A DNA stretch of 64,000 bases from the NCBI GenBank assembly GCA_963681505.1, contig OY811977.1:5263223-5327222 (forward strand). Reading direction: 5' to 3'. The notes under the pieces were generated by a model. The model had not been told where the DNA came from. It saw only the letters and a list, made by a program, of their open reading frames with translations, and searched no databases. The stretch comes from Eunapius fragilis (lineage: Eukaryota > Porifera > Demospongiae > Spongillida > Spongillidae). Positions 25,501 through 36,110 of the stretch are shown here, one piece after another (position 1 is the stretch's first letter; every line of letters begins with the position of its first letter). The position numbers were made by a program, and so were the translations under genes.

Positions 25501-27217
25501 GATCCGGAATTTTAAAGAACCGGAAGGTCAACTGGCTCGCTGGCTAGAGAGACTCCAGGAGTATAACTTCACCGTTGTGCACCGCCAAGGCTTGCGCCAT
25601 TGCAACGCTGACGCCCTTTCCCGTGTCCCATGCAGGCAGTGCGGTAGGGACGAAGATATAGAATCGGAGAACACCGTCATGGTAGGAGTGGTTTCCAATC
25701 CGTTCCAGAAATATACTCCAGCTGAGATGAGGCAGATGCAACTGGACGACTCAACCATCCAACCTGTTCACTGTGCTGTATCTTGTGGTCAACCAACGAG
25801 CCCTGATATTGTTAAATCGTGGAGTCGAGGAAGTCGTCTCCTGATGCAACACTGGGACGCCCTCTGCATTTATGATGGTATCCTGTGGAAGAAATGCGTG
25901 GATGGAAGTAGAAGATTCCAGCAGCTCGTTTTACCCGCGAAGTTACAAGTGGATGCTCTTCGCGATCTCCATCAAGGGGCTGTAGGCGGTCACATTGGAG
26001 AGGAAAAGATGAAACACAGACTGAAAGAGCGGTTTTACTGGCCAGGATGTACAGAAGCAGTTGGGGAGTGGTGTAGGAACTGCATAAGCTGCACCACGAG
26101 GAAGACGGTTGCCCCAAAGAGAAGGGCTCCTCTGCAAACCATTAAGGCTGGGTACCCGATGCAAATCGTGAGTGTAGATTTAATGGGCCCCCTTCCCGAG
26201 ACTGAGGATGGCTGTAAGTATGTCATGGTAGCTATGGACTGTTTTACCCGGTGGGTAGAAGTGTATGCTATACGGAACCAGGAGGCCACAACTGTTGCTA
26301 AAAAACTTGTTGATGAAATGTTCTGCCGTTTTTCTCCTCCAGAACAGCTCCACAGCGACCAGGGACGACAGTTTGAGTCAGATTTGGTGAAGGAGATATG
26401 CGAACTGTTGCAGATCAGAAAAACGCGCACCACGCCGTACCACCCACAGTGCAATGGAATGGTGGAGCGGTTCAATCGGACTCTATTGGACATGCTTTCC
26501 ACCGCAGGAGGCAACAATCAAGCTGATTGGCAGCAGCACATACGTAAACTTTGTCTGGCTTACAACTCTAGCGTCCATTCCTCCACAGGATTTACTCCGT
26601 TCTTCTTGATGTTCGGGCGCCAGGCGAAGCTACCGATCGACCTGATGTACGGCACTAATCAGATGGAGCCGAACACTACCTCCGAGTATGCACGCTGCTT
26701 GAAAGACGCCTTGCAAGAAGCATACGGACTGGTGAGGGAGCGCTGTCAGGCCGAACATAAAAGGCAGAAAGAGCTGTATGACCAAAAAGTGCATGGGAAG
26801 CCATTTAGCCCGGGCGAGTTGGTGTGGTTACACTCCACAGCTGTTCCTCGTGGTCGATCCAGAAAGCTACACCATCCTTGGAAAGGACCCTTTAAGGTCA
26901 TGGAACGACTGGGCGAGACCACGTACAAAATCAAAAACCTTCAAGGTCGGAGGAAAACAACATTTGTTCATTTTGACAGGCTCAAGCCGTGTGTAATATC
27001 CGATGACAAGCCAGAGAACACAGGGTCCAGAGAACAAGAACCAGTTGGTACAAATCTGGATCTGGTTGACAGCGATGACGATGATCCAGTACAGCAAGAA
27101 GAGGCAGCAGTCCCAGAAATTGCGAACCCACCTGTACCACCCTTAAATGAACAACGCCGATACCCCGTGCGAGATAGACAACGCACACAGCGCTATGGAA
27201 TATATGTGGAACACTAA
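22544..27217 (+). CDS. gag-pro-pol coding region of the Ty3/gypsy element
   Basis: Gag occupies roughly the first 0.9 kb and ends with a zinc knuckle (CWTCGKKGHIARFC). The protease has VVDTGAAVSLI. The reverse transcriptase has FCVDYRKVNEVT and the catalytic YFDDIIVVG. RNase H has DASDVGIGAVLSQ. Integrase has the HHCC zinc region ending CRNCISC and a DDE core with VDLMGPLP, HSDQGRQFES and GMVERFNRT, then a C-terminal region rich in basic and acidic residues. As is usual in the family, gag and pol lie in different overlapping frames. The coding region looks whole. Confidence 0.95.
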
Positions 27218-27231
27218 AAAGAAGGGAGCAG

Positions 27232-27404
27232 TGTAATGCAGGATTTATTAGTCTGCGCTTGCGCAGTACATTGTATTGATGGAACCTTGTGTAATAGATT
27301 GTCACACGCACACCCGTGATCACACATATATATATATACCTTATTGTTGTATGTTTGTCAGTCTGTACCTCGTGTATACCTGCTATCAATCTTGGCCGCT
27401 TACA
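27232..27404 (+). repeat. 3' LTR of the Ty3/gypsy element
   Basis: 173-bp direct copy of the 5' LTR, directly after the purine-rich tract and about 15 bp after the end of pol. Confidence 0.96.
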
Positions 27405-27559
27405 CATGCATGGACTCACCGTTTAATCTTTGACTTCTTATTGTTCAGCACTTGGGAGGCAGTGTTTAGATCAGACCATGCTGAATATTAAGCCCTTTTA
27501 ACTGCTCTTCTTGCTTCAGCATGAACAAGAAAGCGTGTGTTGCCAATTGAAATGACGAT

Positions 27560-28180
27560 TCCTTGTGATCGTTACCTTGGCTACCATGGTGGGACAAGTA
27601 TCCTGTTAATCTAATTCGCCCGTGTTAGTCCGTGCATGCACCATAGCGACGAGAGTGTTAGTCCGTGCATGCGTGCATATGGACTTGCCAAAGCAAGTAA
27701 CTAAGAGGGTAGTACTAGGGTCCTATCCTTGAACTGAATTGGGGGCCCTCCCACGTGGCATGGACGAATTGGACGCCATGCTGCTCCATGGCTGAGTGAG
27801 TGAATGAAGTCTAAGAATAAGAATGAGATGCCATTATCACATAACAGAAATAAATATTATATTTTGATTGATCTCTGTTTAAGCACTATATCTGTTTTGT
27901 TGCCAAATGATATTTCCTTGGCTATACCAGGGTGGGACGAGTATGCTCCTCCTGTTAATCTAATTCGCCCATAGCACGAGAGTGTTAGTCCGTGCATGCA
28001 CCATAGCGACGAGAGTCTTAGACTGTGCATGCACCATAGCGACGAGAGTGTTAGTCCGTGCATAGTGCGTGCGTGCATATGGACTTGCCAAAGAAAGTAA
28101 CCAAGAGGGGAGTACTAGGGTCCTATCCTTGAACTGAATTGGGGGCCCCTCCCTCGTGGAATGGACGAATTGGATTATAC
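27560..28180. repeat. duplicated 250-bp segment with internal 33-bp repeats
   Basis: 27580-27780 and 27905-28170 are direct copies sharing TCCTGTTAATCTAATTCGCC, CATATGGACTTGCCAAAG and TCCTATCCTTGAACTGAATT. Each has an internal tandem unit (GCATGCACCATAGCGACGAG plus AGTGTTAGTCCGT), with more copies in the second. No gene in it. Confidence 0.88.
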
Positions 28181-28289
28181 ACATGTATAGAGGAGCGTCC
28201 CATACCCAAAGGTACGAGGATCCAGTTCCATTCCAATTTTTACGATGATGAAAATTGGACAAATTGAAATGAGGCAGCATGCGTTAAAA

Positions 28290-28515
28290 TTTAAGTATGC
28301 AATTATCGAATTATTTTACACAATAGGAAATTGAACGCGCGACGGAAAAATCAATGATGCACGATGCCAAAATTGAGAAAATTGCATAATTTTTGTCAAA
28401 AATTAAAAATTTCAATTATTAGAAAAATAAGGGAATTGAAGAAAATTGCGTGAAAATCGGAAAAATTGATCGAAAATGTAAATTTAATACATTCGAATTG
28501 GAAAATTGAATGGCA
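28290..28515. repeat. AAAATTG-rich array
   Basis: Many close variants of AAAATTG/CAATTTT (about ten in 220 bp), just upstream of the Ginger-type gene fragment. Its centre is almost free of other sequence. It may be the terminal region of that element; unproved. Confidence 0.5.
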
Positions 28516-28659
28516 CTTTTATCCACGGACCGGGAGCTGCCATCGAAATTGAGGCGAATGTCTGGCAAAATGTGATTATGTCATTAAACAAAAGATCAAA
28601 AAATGGCAATAAAATGGACAAACAAGAGTGCCATTAATAGAGAAATCGACATGGCGGAA

Positions 28660-29021
28660 AGGCACACAGACCCTAGCAGCTCTGACTTTGGTGTCTATGC
28701 TATTGCATTTGCTACTAGTCTTTGTTTCTGCGAGGATATAAGTTCCATGCATTATTGTGTTGGCAAAATGGGACACATCTAGTTAGTTATCTTGAAAAAC
28801 GTCAAATGGCTCCCTTCCCATGTATTCAAAGGAAGTCAACCCTTTCTCATTCAATTGTAGCACAGCAACTAACCCCAGTCTCTTGTAGCCGTCGAATGCC
28901 ACCAGCTGGAAGAATGATCCAGTGCTCTCACTGCAAAGAGCTGTTTCACAAGAAGTGTGAACGGGTCACAAGAAATGAACAGAACTCCTCGTGGCAGTGC
29001 AGGCTGTGTGCAAAGAAATGA
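28660..29021 (+). pseudogene. Ginger/KRBA2-like fragment: Ulp1 C-terminal part plus PHD finger
   Basis: Reads SDFGVYAIAFATSLCF, then LVSYLEKRQMAPFPCI, then a PHD-like finger (MIQCSHCKELFHKKC...WQCRLCAKK) and a stop. It matches the C-terminal end of the Ginger-type proteins at 44961-46842 and 49961-50686. The position of the catalytic Cys (xDCG) is Phe (SDFG), and the His and Asp regions are missing. The frame changes once near 28770. It is a dead copy. Confidence 0.7.
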
Positions 29022-29278
29022 ACAGTGTGACTGCATGTGGTGGCATGATTCTTTTTGCGTATGACTATGGCACTGTGACTTCTGTATGAGGAATTAATCG
29101 ATAGTCCGTCAAACTAGAAAATAAGAACTGTTTCGTAGTTGTAGACTAAGTATCTGAATGCGCGTATTACAATAATCCTCTGAGTCTCACGACACACGCG
29201 TACTTACAGTACTATAGAGCTCTTTCATCATAGCATTCATCTTCTAATTAGTCCGCCATATTGGTGCAAAATGTACAG

Positions 29279-31461
29279 CAGGGACGTAGGAATAGATCCG
29301 GCAAGTCCGGCTTTCGCCGGACCACTTTTCCCCAGCACTTTTTCTTTTTTTTAAATCTGCGTCTTTTCGTTTAGTTAACATCGCAGTTGCGGATTGATTA
29401 CAACTCCACTATTCACGTAACAGTGATGTAATCCAAAGCTGAAATCAATTCGCAGCTTCGAATGTTTGGGTCTGGGAACAAGGCTACATTTTACTAGGTA
29501 AGTTAGCCGTACTGGTTAACTGAGGTTAGTGGACCGATATGGGCATGCGCATGCGCTGCATTCGGCACTCATTGCAGGCCCCTTTTGTTGAGCGTGGCTG
29601 CATTTAGGTGCGCATGGTATTATGCTTTTGTTTTTGTTTTTGTTTTTATTTTATTTCCCGTTACCTAGCAAGAGGGGTTTGTAACTGCCGATATACTCTC
29701 CGGCTCCGGCCGTGATCAGGTGTTGGGCATCCAGAAGTTCCCTCCTGGCTCCCCCAAGCATTGCTGCTATCGGAAGGGGTGCCTATTGTGGGTCCGAGAC
29801 CCTGCCGGCTGCTGGCACGCGTGAGCCAGGGGGATGGGCCCAGCACTTTGCCAAACCCTTGCTAGGGGCGGGTCGCGTTGGGGTTGGGGCGTCGCAGCTC
29901 CATGAGAGTCCATTAAATCCCGTTGTAATAATAACCGGTTTTATCATTGGTGCGCAGTGACCAAAATATAAATGCGTTACTAGACAAGTAACTATTATTT
30001 TGTGAGCGTCATTTAGAAAGCTATCATTTTGCAAGCGATTAACCGATTCCTCAGTGATTCCTATCTACTGCGCCGATTCTGACATTACCATTGGCTCGGA
30101 CCCGATAATCATATGGCAACTTGTTCTATAAGCTATTCTGAGGGTTCAACTTTTCAAAGTAAAACTCATGTACATGTATCCAATCGACCTCACCAGCCGG
30201 CATTGGGTTTCAAGTTCCCGAAGCGTTCATTTGGCGTTAAAAAGTTAGAACAGCGAAGCTTCAAGCCACAATGGTTTGCAAAGTGGCCTTTTCTACACTA
30301 CGATGAGGCAAAGGACGCAGTATTCTGCCATACATGTATTGAGGCCTGCAAGCTTAAACGTGTTACCGCAAAACAACCAGAGCCAGTGTTTGTAAGTACA
30401 TGCATCCAGTACTTTTTTTGCATGCACATGTATGCAATATACATGTTGTATAGCATTCAATTAGACTCTTAAACAATAAATGCATGTAATTTTTTTTTAC
30501 ATGCCATGTTTTGAATTGGCCCATTCTTTTTGAAGTACTTGTAACTTTTGTGCTTTTCATCATTGTGGCAGGTGGTTGTTGGCTTCTCTAATTGGAAAGA
30601 TGCTACAGTATCATTCAGGAACCATGAATCAAGCTCTTTCCACAAAGAAGCAGTAATGGTGATGGTAACTCTTCCTTCTACAACCCCAGATGTTGGAGAG
30701 CTTTTGTCAAAGCAACATGCTACAGAATAACAGAACAATCGGCACTGTTTGTTTGAAATCATACAATGCATTCGGTTTCTGTGTAGACAAGGATTGGCCC
30801 TCAGAGGTGATGATGATGATCAAGACGGAAATCTTAAGCAACTCATACATATGAAAGCTTACAGTGATACCATGCTCAAAAACTGGCTTGTTAAAAAGGA
30901 CAATGTTTACACCAGTCCAGAAATACAAAATGAAATCATCCAAACAATGAGTCTCCAAGTGCTAAGAGAAATCATGGCTGAGCTCCAGTCTTCTCCTTTT
31001 CTGACCATTATGATAGATGAAACTACTGATTCATCCAACATGGAGCAGGTTACACTTGTCAAACAAGGATTACTTCACCTCTCTCTCTCAGGATCAACAA
31101 AGCCTGTTGTCTGAAGTGAAAAAAGTACTTCAACTTGTTTTAGTAATGCCTGCAACAAATGCAACATCAGAAAGATCGTTCAGTGCTCTTAGGCGGGTTA
31201 AAACATATCTCAGGTCCAAAATGTCTCAGAAACGGCTTAATCATCTATTAATACTTAATGTTCACAAAGAAAGAACAGACACACTTGACCTTAAGGATAC
31301 ACTTAATAGCTTTGTGAAGGATTCACAACATCGGGCAGGGTTGTTCTCTCTGTTTTAATTTGTAAGTTTGCTACAACAGTTCATTGTGTAAACAGTTTCG
31401 TAATTATTATGAATATAATTAAATTCGCCGGACCACTCATATATTGAGTGCTACGTCCCTG
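29279..31461 (+). mobile_element. hAT transposon (ZMYM/TTF type), internally deleted
   Basis: Terminal inverted repeats CAGGGACGTAG ... CTACGTCCCTG. Both sides carry TACAG, a 5-bp target duplication confirmed by the intact arm of the surrounding foldback (AATGTACAGGTGAG). It contains a transposase gene at 30113-31358 that lacks the central catalytic part. A GC-rich insert-like block lies at 29660-29960 between the left end and the gene. Of the hAT groups known to me, those with 5-bp duplications fit best. Confidence 0.85.
30113..31358 (+). pseudogene. hAT transposase remnant (TTF zinc finger, DUF4371-like, hAT dimerisation)
   Basis: Exon 1 (30113-30390) has the TTF-type finger region (QWFAKWPFLHYDEAKDAVFC then HTCIEA). 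A GTAAGT...GCAG intron follows (30391-30571), then exon 2 with VVGFSNWKDATVSFRNHESS, RQGLALRGDDDD and FLTIMIDETTDSSNMEQVTL, as in ZMYM1-like transposases. The central domain is then lost and a different frame resumes at the C-terminal dimerisation region (MPATNATSERSFSALRRVKT, YLRSKMSQKRLNHLLILN). An in-frame TAA at 30728 and the deletion junction near 31090 make it inactive. Confidence 0.85.
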
Positions 31462-31475
31462 TACAGGTGAGTATG

Positions 31476-31690
31476 GCCCCCCCCCCCCCCCCCCCTCCCC
31501 TCCCTTTCGTTCGTCTAATAATATATTCATAGTCGCGCAATATAGCGTACAGCTACCAAAAGCGTCCGCGCGAAGCGCGGGAGGGGGCATATCCCCCTCC
31601 CACCCTTTCGGTGAACCACGCCCATTTCGCACTTAATTATAAATTTTCACCATTGGCACCCCCCCTTTCAAAATTCCTGGATCCGCCCCT
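31476..31690. repeat. poly(C) run and GC-rich dispersed repeat
   Basis: A C run of about 20, then GCGTCCGCGCGAAGCGCGGG followed by AGGGGGCATATCCCCCTCCC, ending TTCCTGGATCCGCCCCTG. The same core appears at 32024-32110, 40430-40480 and, decayed, at 41716-41780. It contains a self-complementary GCGCGAAGCGCG hairpin. Confidence 0.75.
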
Positions 31691-31693
31691 GAA

Positions 31694-31818
31694 GAGTTGT
31701 GTATACAATCGGCTGAACAAATCGGTTCGAAAAAAATTGTGACAGGTAAACATTAAAATTTCCTACCGATAGCTAACTTTTTCGAACCGATTTGTTCAGC
31801 CGATTGTACACAACTCGT
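31694..31818. repeat. short perfect inverted repeat
   Basis: Arms of about 40 bp (GAGTTGTGTATACAATCGGC, then TGAACAAATCGGTTCGAAAA) with a 40-bp loop. It can fold into a long stem. It is a possible MITE or hairpin RNA source. Confidence 0.85.
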
Positions 31819-32023
31819 GACCATTTCATTTTGGCCCATACTCACCTGTACATTTTGCCCACCAAAATTCATGGCCGGCGGAGCCCAGCAGGCAACGCAG
31901 GCAATTGCCTGGGTAGATTTTTGGGCTTAAAAATAAATAAATAAATAAATAAATATACGTGTAATTCGCTATACGTACTATTAAAAAAACAACCTAGTTT
32001 TCATATATCAATTTCATATACTT

Positions 32024-32110
32024 AAAAAGCTTCCGCGCTTCACGCGGGAGGGGGCACGTCCCCCTCCCGCTCCTCCCCCCCCCCCCCCCCCACTTGGCAC
32101 CCCCCTCTTG
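32024..32110. repeat. GC-rich dispersed repeat, copy 2
   Basis: AAAAAGCTTCCGCGCTTCAC then GCGGGAGGGGGCACGTCCCC and a long C run. Preceded by an (AAAT)n run at 31929-31956. Opposite orientation to the copies at 31560 and 40430. Confidence 0.75.
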
Positions 32111-32241
32111 CCTGGGTTGAATTCTAGACCTTCCGCCGGCTCTGCTGAAAATGGCCGCCGAAATTGACGCCCGCGGCTAACAGATAAACGTTCGCGCCGC
32201 AACTGTTCTATACGGAAATGGCTGTTACATGTCGGTGCAAC

Positions 32242-33083
32242 CATGGATATTATAGTAGAGGGATTGGAAACGGCGCACGTGAGCCATAGACCCCTGTACT
32301 AGACGGATTCTACCATCCGCGCACTTGCTAATTGAGTGTCAATTGAGCCGATTTCTATCCACCCCTTTTATTTTTTTCTATCTGCGTCGAAACCAGGTAC
32401 ATATTTGGATTCCTTGCTGTGTGTAGGTTTCGGGAACGTTTTTCTTTTTTTTACACGATGTACGGATTGGAAGATATGGTTTTATGTGTGTAAAACGTCT
32501 AACGACCTACTTGCGACTGTTTCAGCCGAGTAGATTGTTTTTTATCCCTTTCTTTACGCAAGAGTGATAGTGGTCACGTTTATACACTGCAACGTGTAGT
32601 TTTTGTGATGTTTGCTCGTACATATCGGCGCAACTAAACGAAACAGCGTTTTTTACACTCATTGAAGCTCGGGACTATAGCTTCATTAGTTTAGTCGCTA
32701 AAAATAATACAAAACCGTCCTCTGATAGAGCATACATTTTTACACTGCAACGTCTTGTTTTCGTATTTAGTACTACTAAGAGAATATTTATATGAATTTT
32801 TTTAATGCGAGCGTATTTTTGTTAATTGCACAATTGATTGGTTTATGTCATTATGCCCTCTCCTACTTTCATAACGTACGCTGTAAAAAGCCATGGGTAA
32901 GAGAAAATTTCGTCTCGATAGTCGTACTCTTTATATCAAGGAAACTCAGTCTTGTTTATGTGAACCTCTTATAGTCTCCATTCCACTATATCCAAGGCTC
33001 CAAATAGTGCCCGAATGTGCGGAGTGTAGGTGTTAACTAGTGTTGATTGGGCTCGTTTCCCATCCCTCTACTATAATATCTAT
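32242..33083. mobile_element. 842-bp non-autonomous element (MITE)
   Basis: Terminal inverted repeats of about 30 bp (ATGGATATTATAGTAGAGGG / ATAGATATTATAGTAGAGGG) flanked by GGTGCAAC on both sides (32234-32241 and 33084-33091), a 7-8-bp target duplication consistent with hAT-like transposition. No coding sequence inside. It lies 325 bp upstream of the first beta-trefoil gene. Confidence 0.88.
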
Positions 33084-33091
33084 GGTGCAAC

Positions 33092-33347
33092 ACGTACAGC
33101 ACAGTGCTTGGTTAGGTCATGACGCATGAAGTCATCGTTTCAATATTTCGGGGCGTAGGTCGTATTGTCCTACATTGCATGAGCCTTGATGTGTAAAACC
33201 AGCACTTCCGGGGGAGGCATTAATTGTACCACATACCACCATGCCCAATGAGGCGCGTATATCTGGAAGGGTCGAACCACAAGGATCAGCTGTGGACTCT
33301 CCCCATTGGACAATTTGTGTTGATGTTATTTGTGGTCACCATTGTCC
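33092..33347. other. upstream region of beta-trefoil gene 1
   Basis: Unique sequence with CCAAT-type motifs (CCCAATGAGG near 33243 and the inverted form CCATTGGAC near 33303). These are candidate promoter elements only. Confidence 0.4.
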
Positions 33348-33357
33348 TATATATATT
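33348..33357 (+). promoter_or_regulatory. TATA box of beta-trefoil gene 1
   Basis: CTATATATAT, 51-60 bp before the start codon. With a start site about 25-30 bp downstream this leaves a short leader. The related gene at 57920 has ATTATATAAATA in a comparable position. Confidence 0.5.
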
Positions 33358-33407
33358 TTTTACCCCGAGAGATATCACAGCCAGTCAATAACTGAGATAG
33401 CATAGCA

Positions 33408-34295
33408 ATGGTGCTTATCAAGGTCAAGGGAGGAACAGAATGTGGCCGTATTTTCCTCAGCTGCACCGCTGACGGAGGCAAGGTGGACCTGTTTACCACT
33501 GACGACAACTCGGGGCGGCAAAAATGGCACCTGGAGCATACTGGTCAGGGCAGTTATCGCATCATTATCAGCGGGGGCGTCCATACCGGTCGGAGGTTCC
33601 TTAGCTGCACCGAGGACGGCAGCAAAGTGGACTTGTACACGGTTGACGACGGTTCTGGTCGACAGCGATGGATTGTTGACAATTTTGGTGATTACTGTAC
33701 TATCAGGGTGGCGGGTGGAGTGAAAAATGGCCGCGTTTACCTCAGTTGTACCGCTAATGGTTGTCTCGTTGACCTGTTCACACAGGACGACGCATCTGGC
33801 CGCCAGCGATGGGAAATACTCGACCATTCAGTACAACATAACAAGCATTGGTTTCTCAATCCGGCACTACCGATGTGCAGGAAACACATGCAAGTCAGAG
33901 TAAAGGGCGGAACCTTTGGAGGTCGCATTCTTCTCAGCTGTACCGCTGATCTAGCCAAGGTGGACCTGTTTACCACGGATGATAACTCGGGACGACAGAA
34001 GTGGTATTTGGAGCCTACTGGTTTTGGCAATTATCACATTATTGTTCACAATGGACGATGGTACCTCAGCTGCACTAGTGACGGTGCCAAAGTTGATCTG
34101 TTTTCAACTGATGATGGTTCTGGTCGACAGCGGTGGGTGGTTAATAACCATGGTGACTATGTTACCATTGAGATTGCTGGTGGAGTCTTCTCCGGGCGTA
34201 AATTCCTAAGCTGCTCAGCTGATGGTGGCATTGTGGATCTGTGGACTGTGGATGATGGATCTGGACGCCAGCGGTGGGATCTCTTCCCTCACTAA
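33408..34295 (+). CDS. two-domain beta-trefoil (QxW) lectin-like protein
   Basis: 295 residues in one uninterrupted exon. Six repeats of about 45 residues share the pattern G.R.(F/Y)LSC(T/S)..G..VDL(F/Y/W)..DD.SGRQ(K/R)W. Every repeat ends in Q-x-W, the signature of ricin-B-type beta-trefoils. Three repeats make one trefoil, so there are two trefoils (about residues 1-140 and 165-295), joined by a linker with NKHWFLNPALPMCRK. No signal peptide or membrane segment is seen, so it is cytosolic or exported by an unconventional route. Family knowledge suggests carbohydrate binding; the ligand is unknown. The start MVLIKVKGG is the first Met of the repeat and matches the related gene. A clear TATA box lies upstream. 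The second trefoil is nearly identical in DNA to the last trefoil at 58880-59293. It could instead be a defence or pore-forming-associated lectin. Confidence 0.9.
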   Translation: MVLIKVKGGTECGRIFLSCTADGGKVDLFTTDDNSGRQKWHLEHTGQGSYRIIISGGVHTGRRFLSCTEDGSKVDLYTVDDGSGRQRWIVDNFGDYCTIRVAGGVKNGRVYLSCTANGCLVDLFTQDDASGRQRWEILDHSVQHNKHWFLNPALPMCRKHMQVRVKGGTFGGRILLSCTADLAKVDLFTTDDNSGRQKWYLEPTGFGNYHIIVHNGRWYLSCTSDGAKVDLFSTDDGSGRQRWVVNNHGDYVTIEIAGGVFSGRKFLSCSADGGIVDLWTVDDGSGRQRWDLFPH

Positions 34296-35340
34296 AGCCA
34301 ATGGGGTAGCTACTACCTAGTTAATCTTTGAGTTTGTATCTAGATTTTAGAGAGCTGCATCTATACTATAACAGCCTTTATGAAATTTGTTCATAGTGCT
34401 ATATGACGTCATAAGCTACTTGACCTTGAGATACATGTTATTGAGATGGGGGGTGGAAGTTGAAGGGTTGCTGCGGTGTTTTTTTTTTTTGCTTGTATGT
34501 TATGGACAAAATAGTTTGTGAATAGCAAACGTATTCGTTTCGTGATCATTTGTACCACATGTGATGTTTTTGTATAGGCCTTTAGAGAGCACTTATTTCA
34601 ACAATACCAAATTAAGTAACACTACATGTAGGTAATTCCTAAACAAAAAGCTATGATAGCAGTCACCATATATGTGTGCATTCTCGTGTTAATAAACATG
34701 TTTTGTTGTGCCGTAACCTTTTTAGTCTTGTCCCCAGACCCAATATTCGACGCGAGAATGTGTACATCTCTTTATAATATTAAACCGACGCACGAGAGTC
34801 GGCGTATTTGCCATACCTTTCATTGCATCCTGTGAGTGAGTTCCTGTGGAGACTGAATGGTGTCATGCACGGGCGTCCCCTAACGGTATACCCCACGTCC
34901 TCTGTTTCAAAATTGGTACCTAGGTCTACCACAAGTGCCCTGGCCTACCACAAGTGCGCCCAGGCCACCTATTTCTGTTTTCCATATTGTACCTTTTTTT
35001 TTTTTCTTTTTCTGCATTTGGATAAGGATTGCCTGGATGTCATAAATTTGTATTAATGCATGTACTCAATTGATAAATTCAGGTCCAAGTTAGGTTCAGT
35101 GTGTCCCCTGAATTCTTTTTTTTTTTTTTTGGTCAGGGTAGCCGCCACACCAGCCCACAGTTCCATGGATTGGCAAGGTAGACACACCATCCCACAGTCC
35201 CATGGCTTGGCACGCCATCCCACACTTCCATGGCTTGCATGGCAACTAGGATGCCACATATGCCCACAGTTCCAAGTGCTTGTACTGATGTCGGTACGAG
35301 TGACTTCGCACACCTATAAATGGAATCAGTGCCATGAGCA
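34296..35340. other. 3' flank and gene-free stretch
   Basis: The first 25 bp match the region after the second beta-trefoil gene (CTAAAGCCAATGGGG). AATAAA occurs at about 34691. At 35135-35260 a short degenerate tandem repeat contains CCACAGTTCCATGG and TGGCTTGGCA units. No other gene seen. Confidence 0.55.
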
Positions 35341-35344
35341 ATCA

Positions 35345-36110
35345 CTTTAACCGACCGGTTTTTTTTTTAATTTTAAAAACCTCATACAACCGGTTTTTTC
35401 AAAATTAACAGGTTTCAAGCCTTAGTGTGTAAAAAGAAATAACCGGTCGGTTGAGATTGTTCGTTTTAAAATAACCGCGGTTATTGCCGGTTTATCGATT
35501 ATTTATGCATAAAAGTTAAACCAGCACAACCTCGGGCTTTGCCACATGGCAAGAAAGATGGTCCGCGGCGTACCCTTAAGAATGTCGCGGATCCTCTTGT
35601 TGCTAGTGTCCAGCAAAATCACCCTTCTGGATAGTTTTTCAAGTTTTCAATTTTCCGTGAACTCCAAAGAGTTTCTACCAAATGTTCCTTACGCATCCAA
35701 AAATGGGCTATCCATCATAAAGTTATAGGGACTGAATTTCTAATTAGCCATACATTTCAATGCGAGTGCTACTCTTCTTTTGCTTGTTCTATAAAATTTG
35801 ATATAGTATCATATAGGGGTAATTTTACTGGACACTGTTCCAAATATAATAAAGTTACTGTAAGTATCACCATGCATGAGATGAACAACGAAGAGATGAA
35901 TCTCTCCGTTGTTCGCTTTTGTCCGCTTATTGTTTTCTCACGCCCCGCATTATTGATAGATGTAAGACGGACGTGACGCCACTTGCAACTCCTCAATAAA
36001 ATATCAACCGGTCGGTTGTGGTTGCTTAATATATTTGAACAACCGGTTGAAGCGGTTATTAAGCTGAAATAGAACCAGTTGAGGCGGTTATTTAATTCAC
36101 CCATTTATAG
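35345..36110. repeat. array of AACCGGTCGGTT-type palindromes
   Basis: Copies of AACCGGT, ACCGACCGGT or CCGCGGTTATT occur at 35350, 35389, 35443, 35475, 36008, 36050, 36063 and 36087, at both ends of a 760-bp segment that has nothing coding. The arrangement resembles subterminal repeats of a non-autonomous DNA element. Ends and target duplication were not defined. Confidence 0.6.

Larger units (their letters stand above)
22343..27404 (+). mobile_element. Ty3/gypsy LTR retrotransposon, whole-looking
   Basis: 5062 bp with 173-bp LTRs of the form TGTAATG...CTTACA at both ends, apparently identical. The element is flanked by CATG on both sides, a 4-bp target duplication (ACATG if the LTR ends one base earlier). 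A primer-binding-type sequence follows the left LTR and a purine-rich tract (AAAAAGAAGGGAGCAG) precedes the right LTR. Internal parts in order: gag with a CCHC knuckle, protease, reverse transcriptase, RNase H, integrase. The order RT-RNase H-integrase places it in Ty3/gypsy. Identical LTRs imply a very recent insertion. It looks whole. Confidence 0.97.
29250..31870. repeat. foldback pair interrupted by a hAT element
   Basis: Left arm 29253-29278 continues at 31462 (GCAAAATGTACAG then GTGAGTATGGCC). Right arm at about 31836-31880 is its reverse complement (GGCCCATACTCACCTGTACA then TTTTGC). The right arm is uninterrupted and so preserves the site as it was before the hAT insertion. Confidence 0.8.

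Noticed and set aside
35345-36110. A complete DNA transposon
   Set aside because: Motif clusters at both ends are clear, but I could not find exact terminal repeats or a target duplication, so it is listed only as a motif array.
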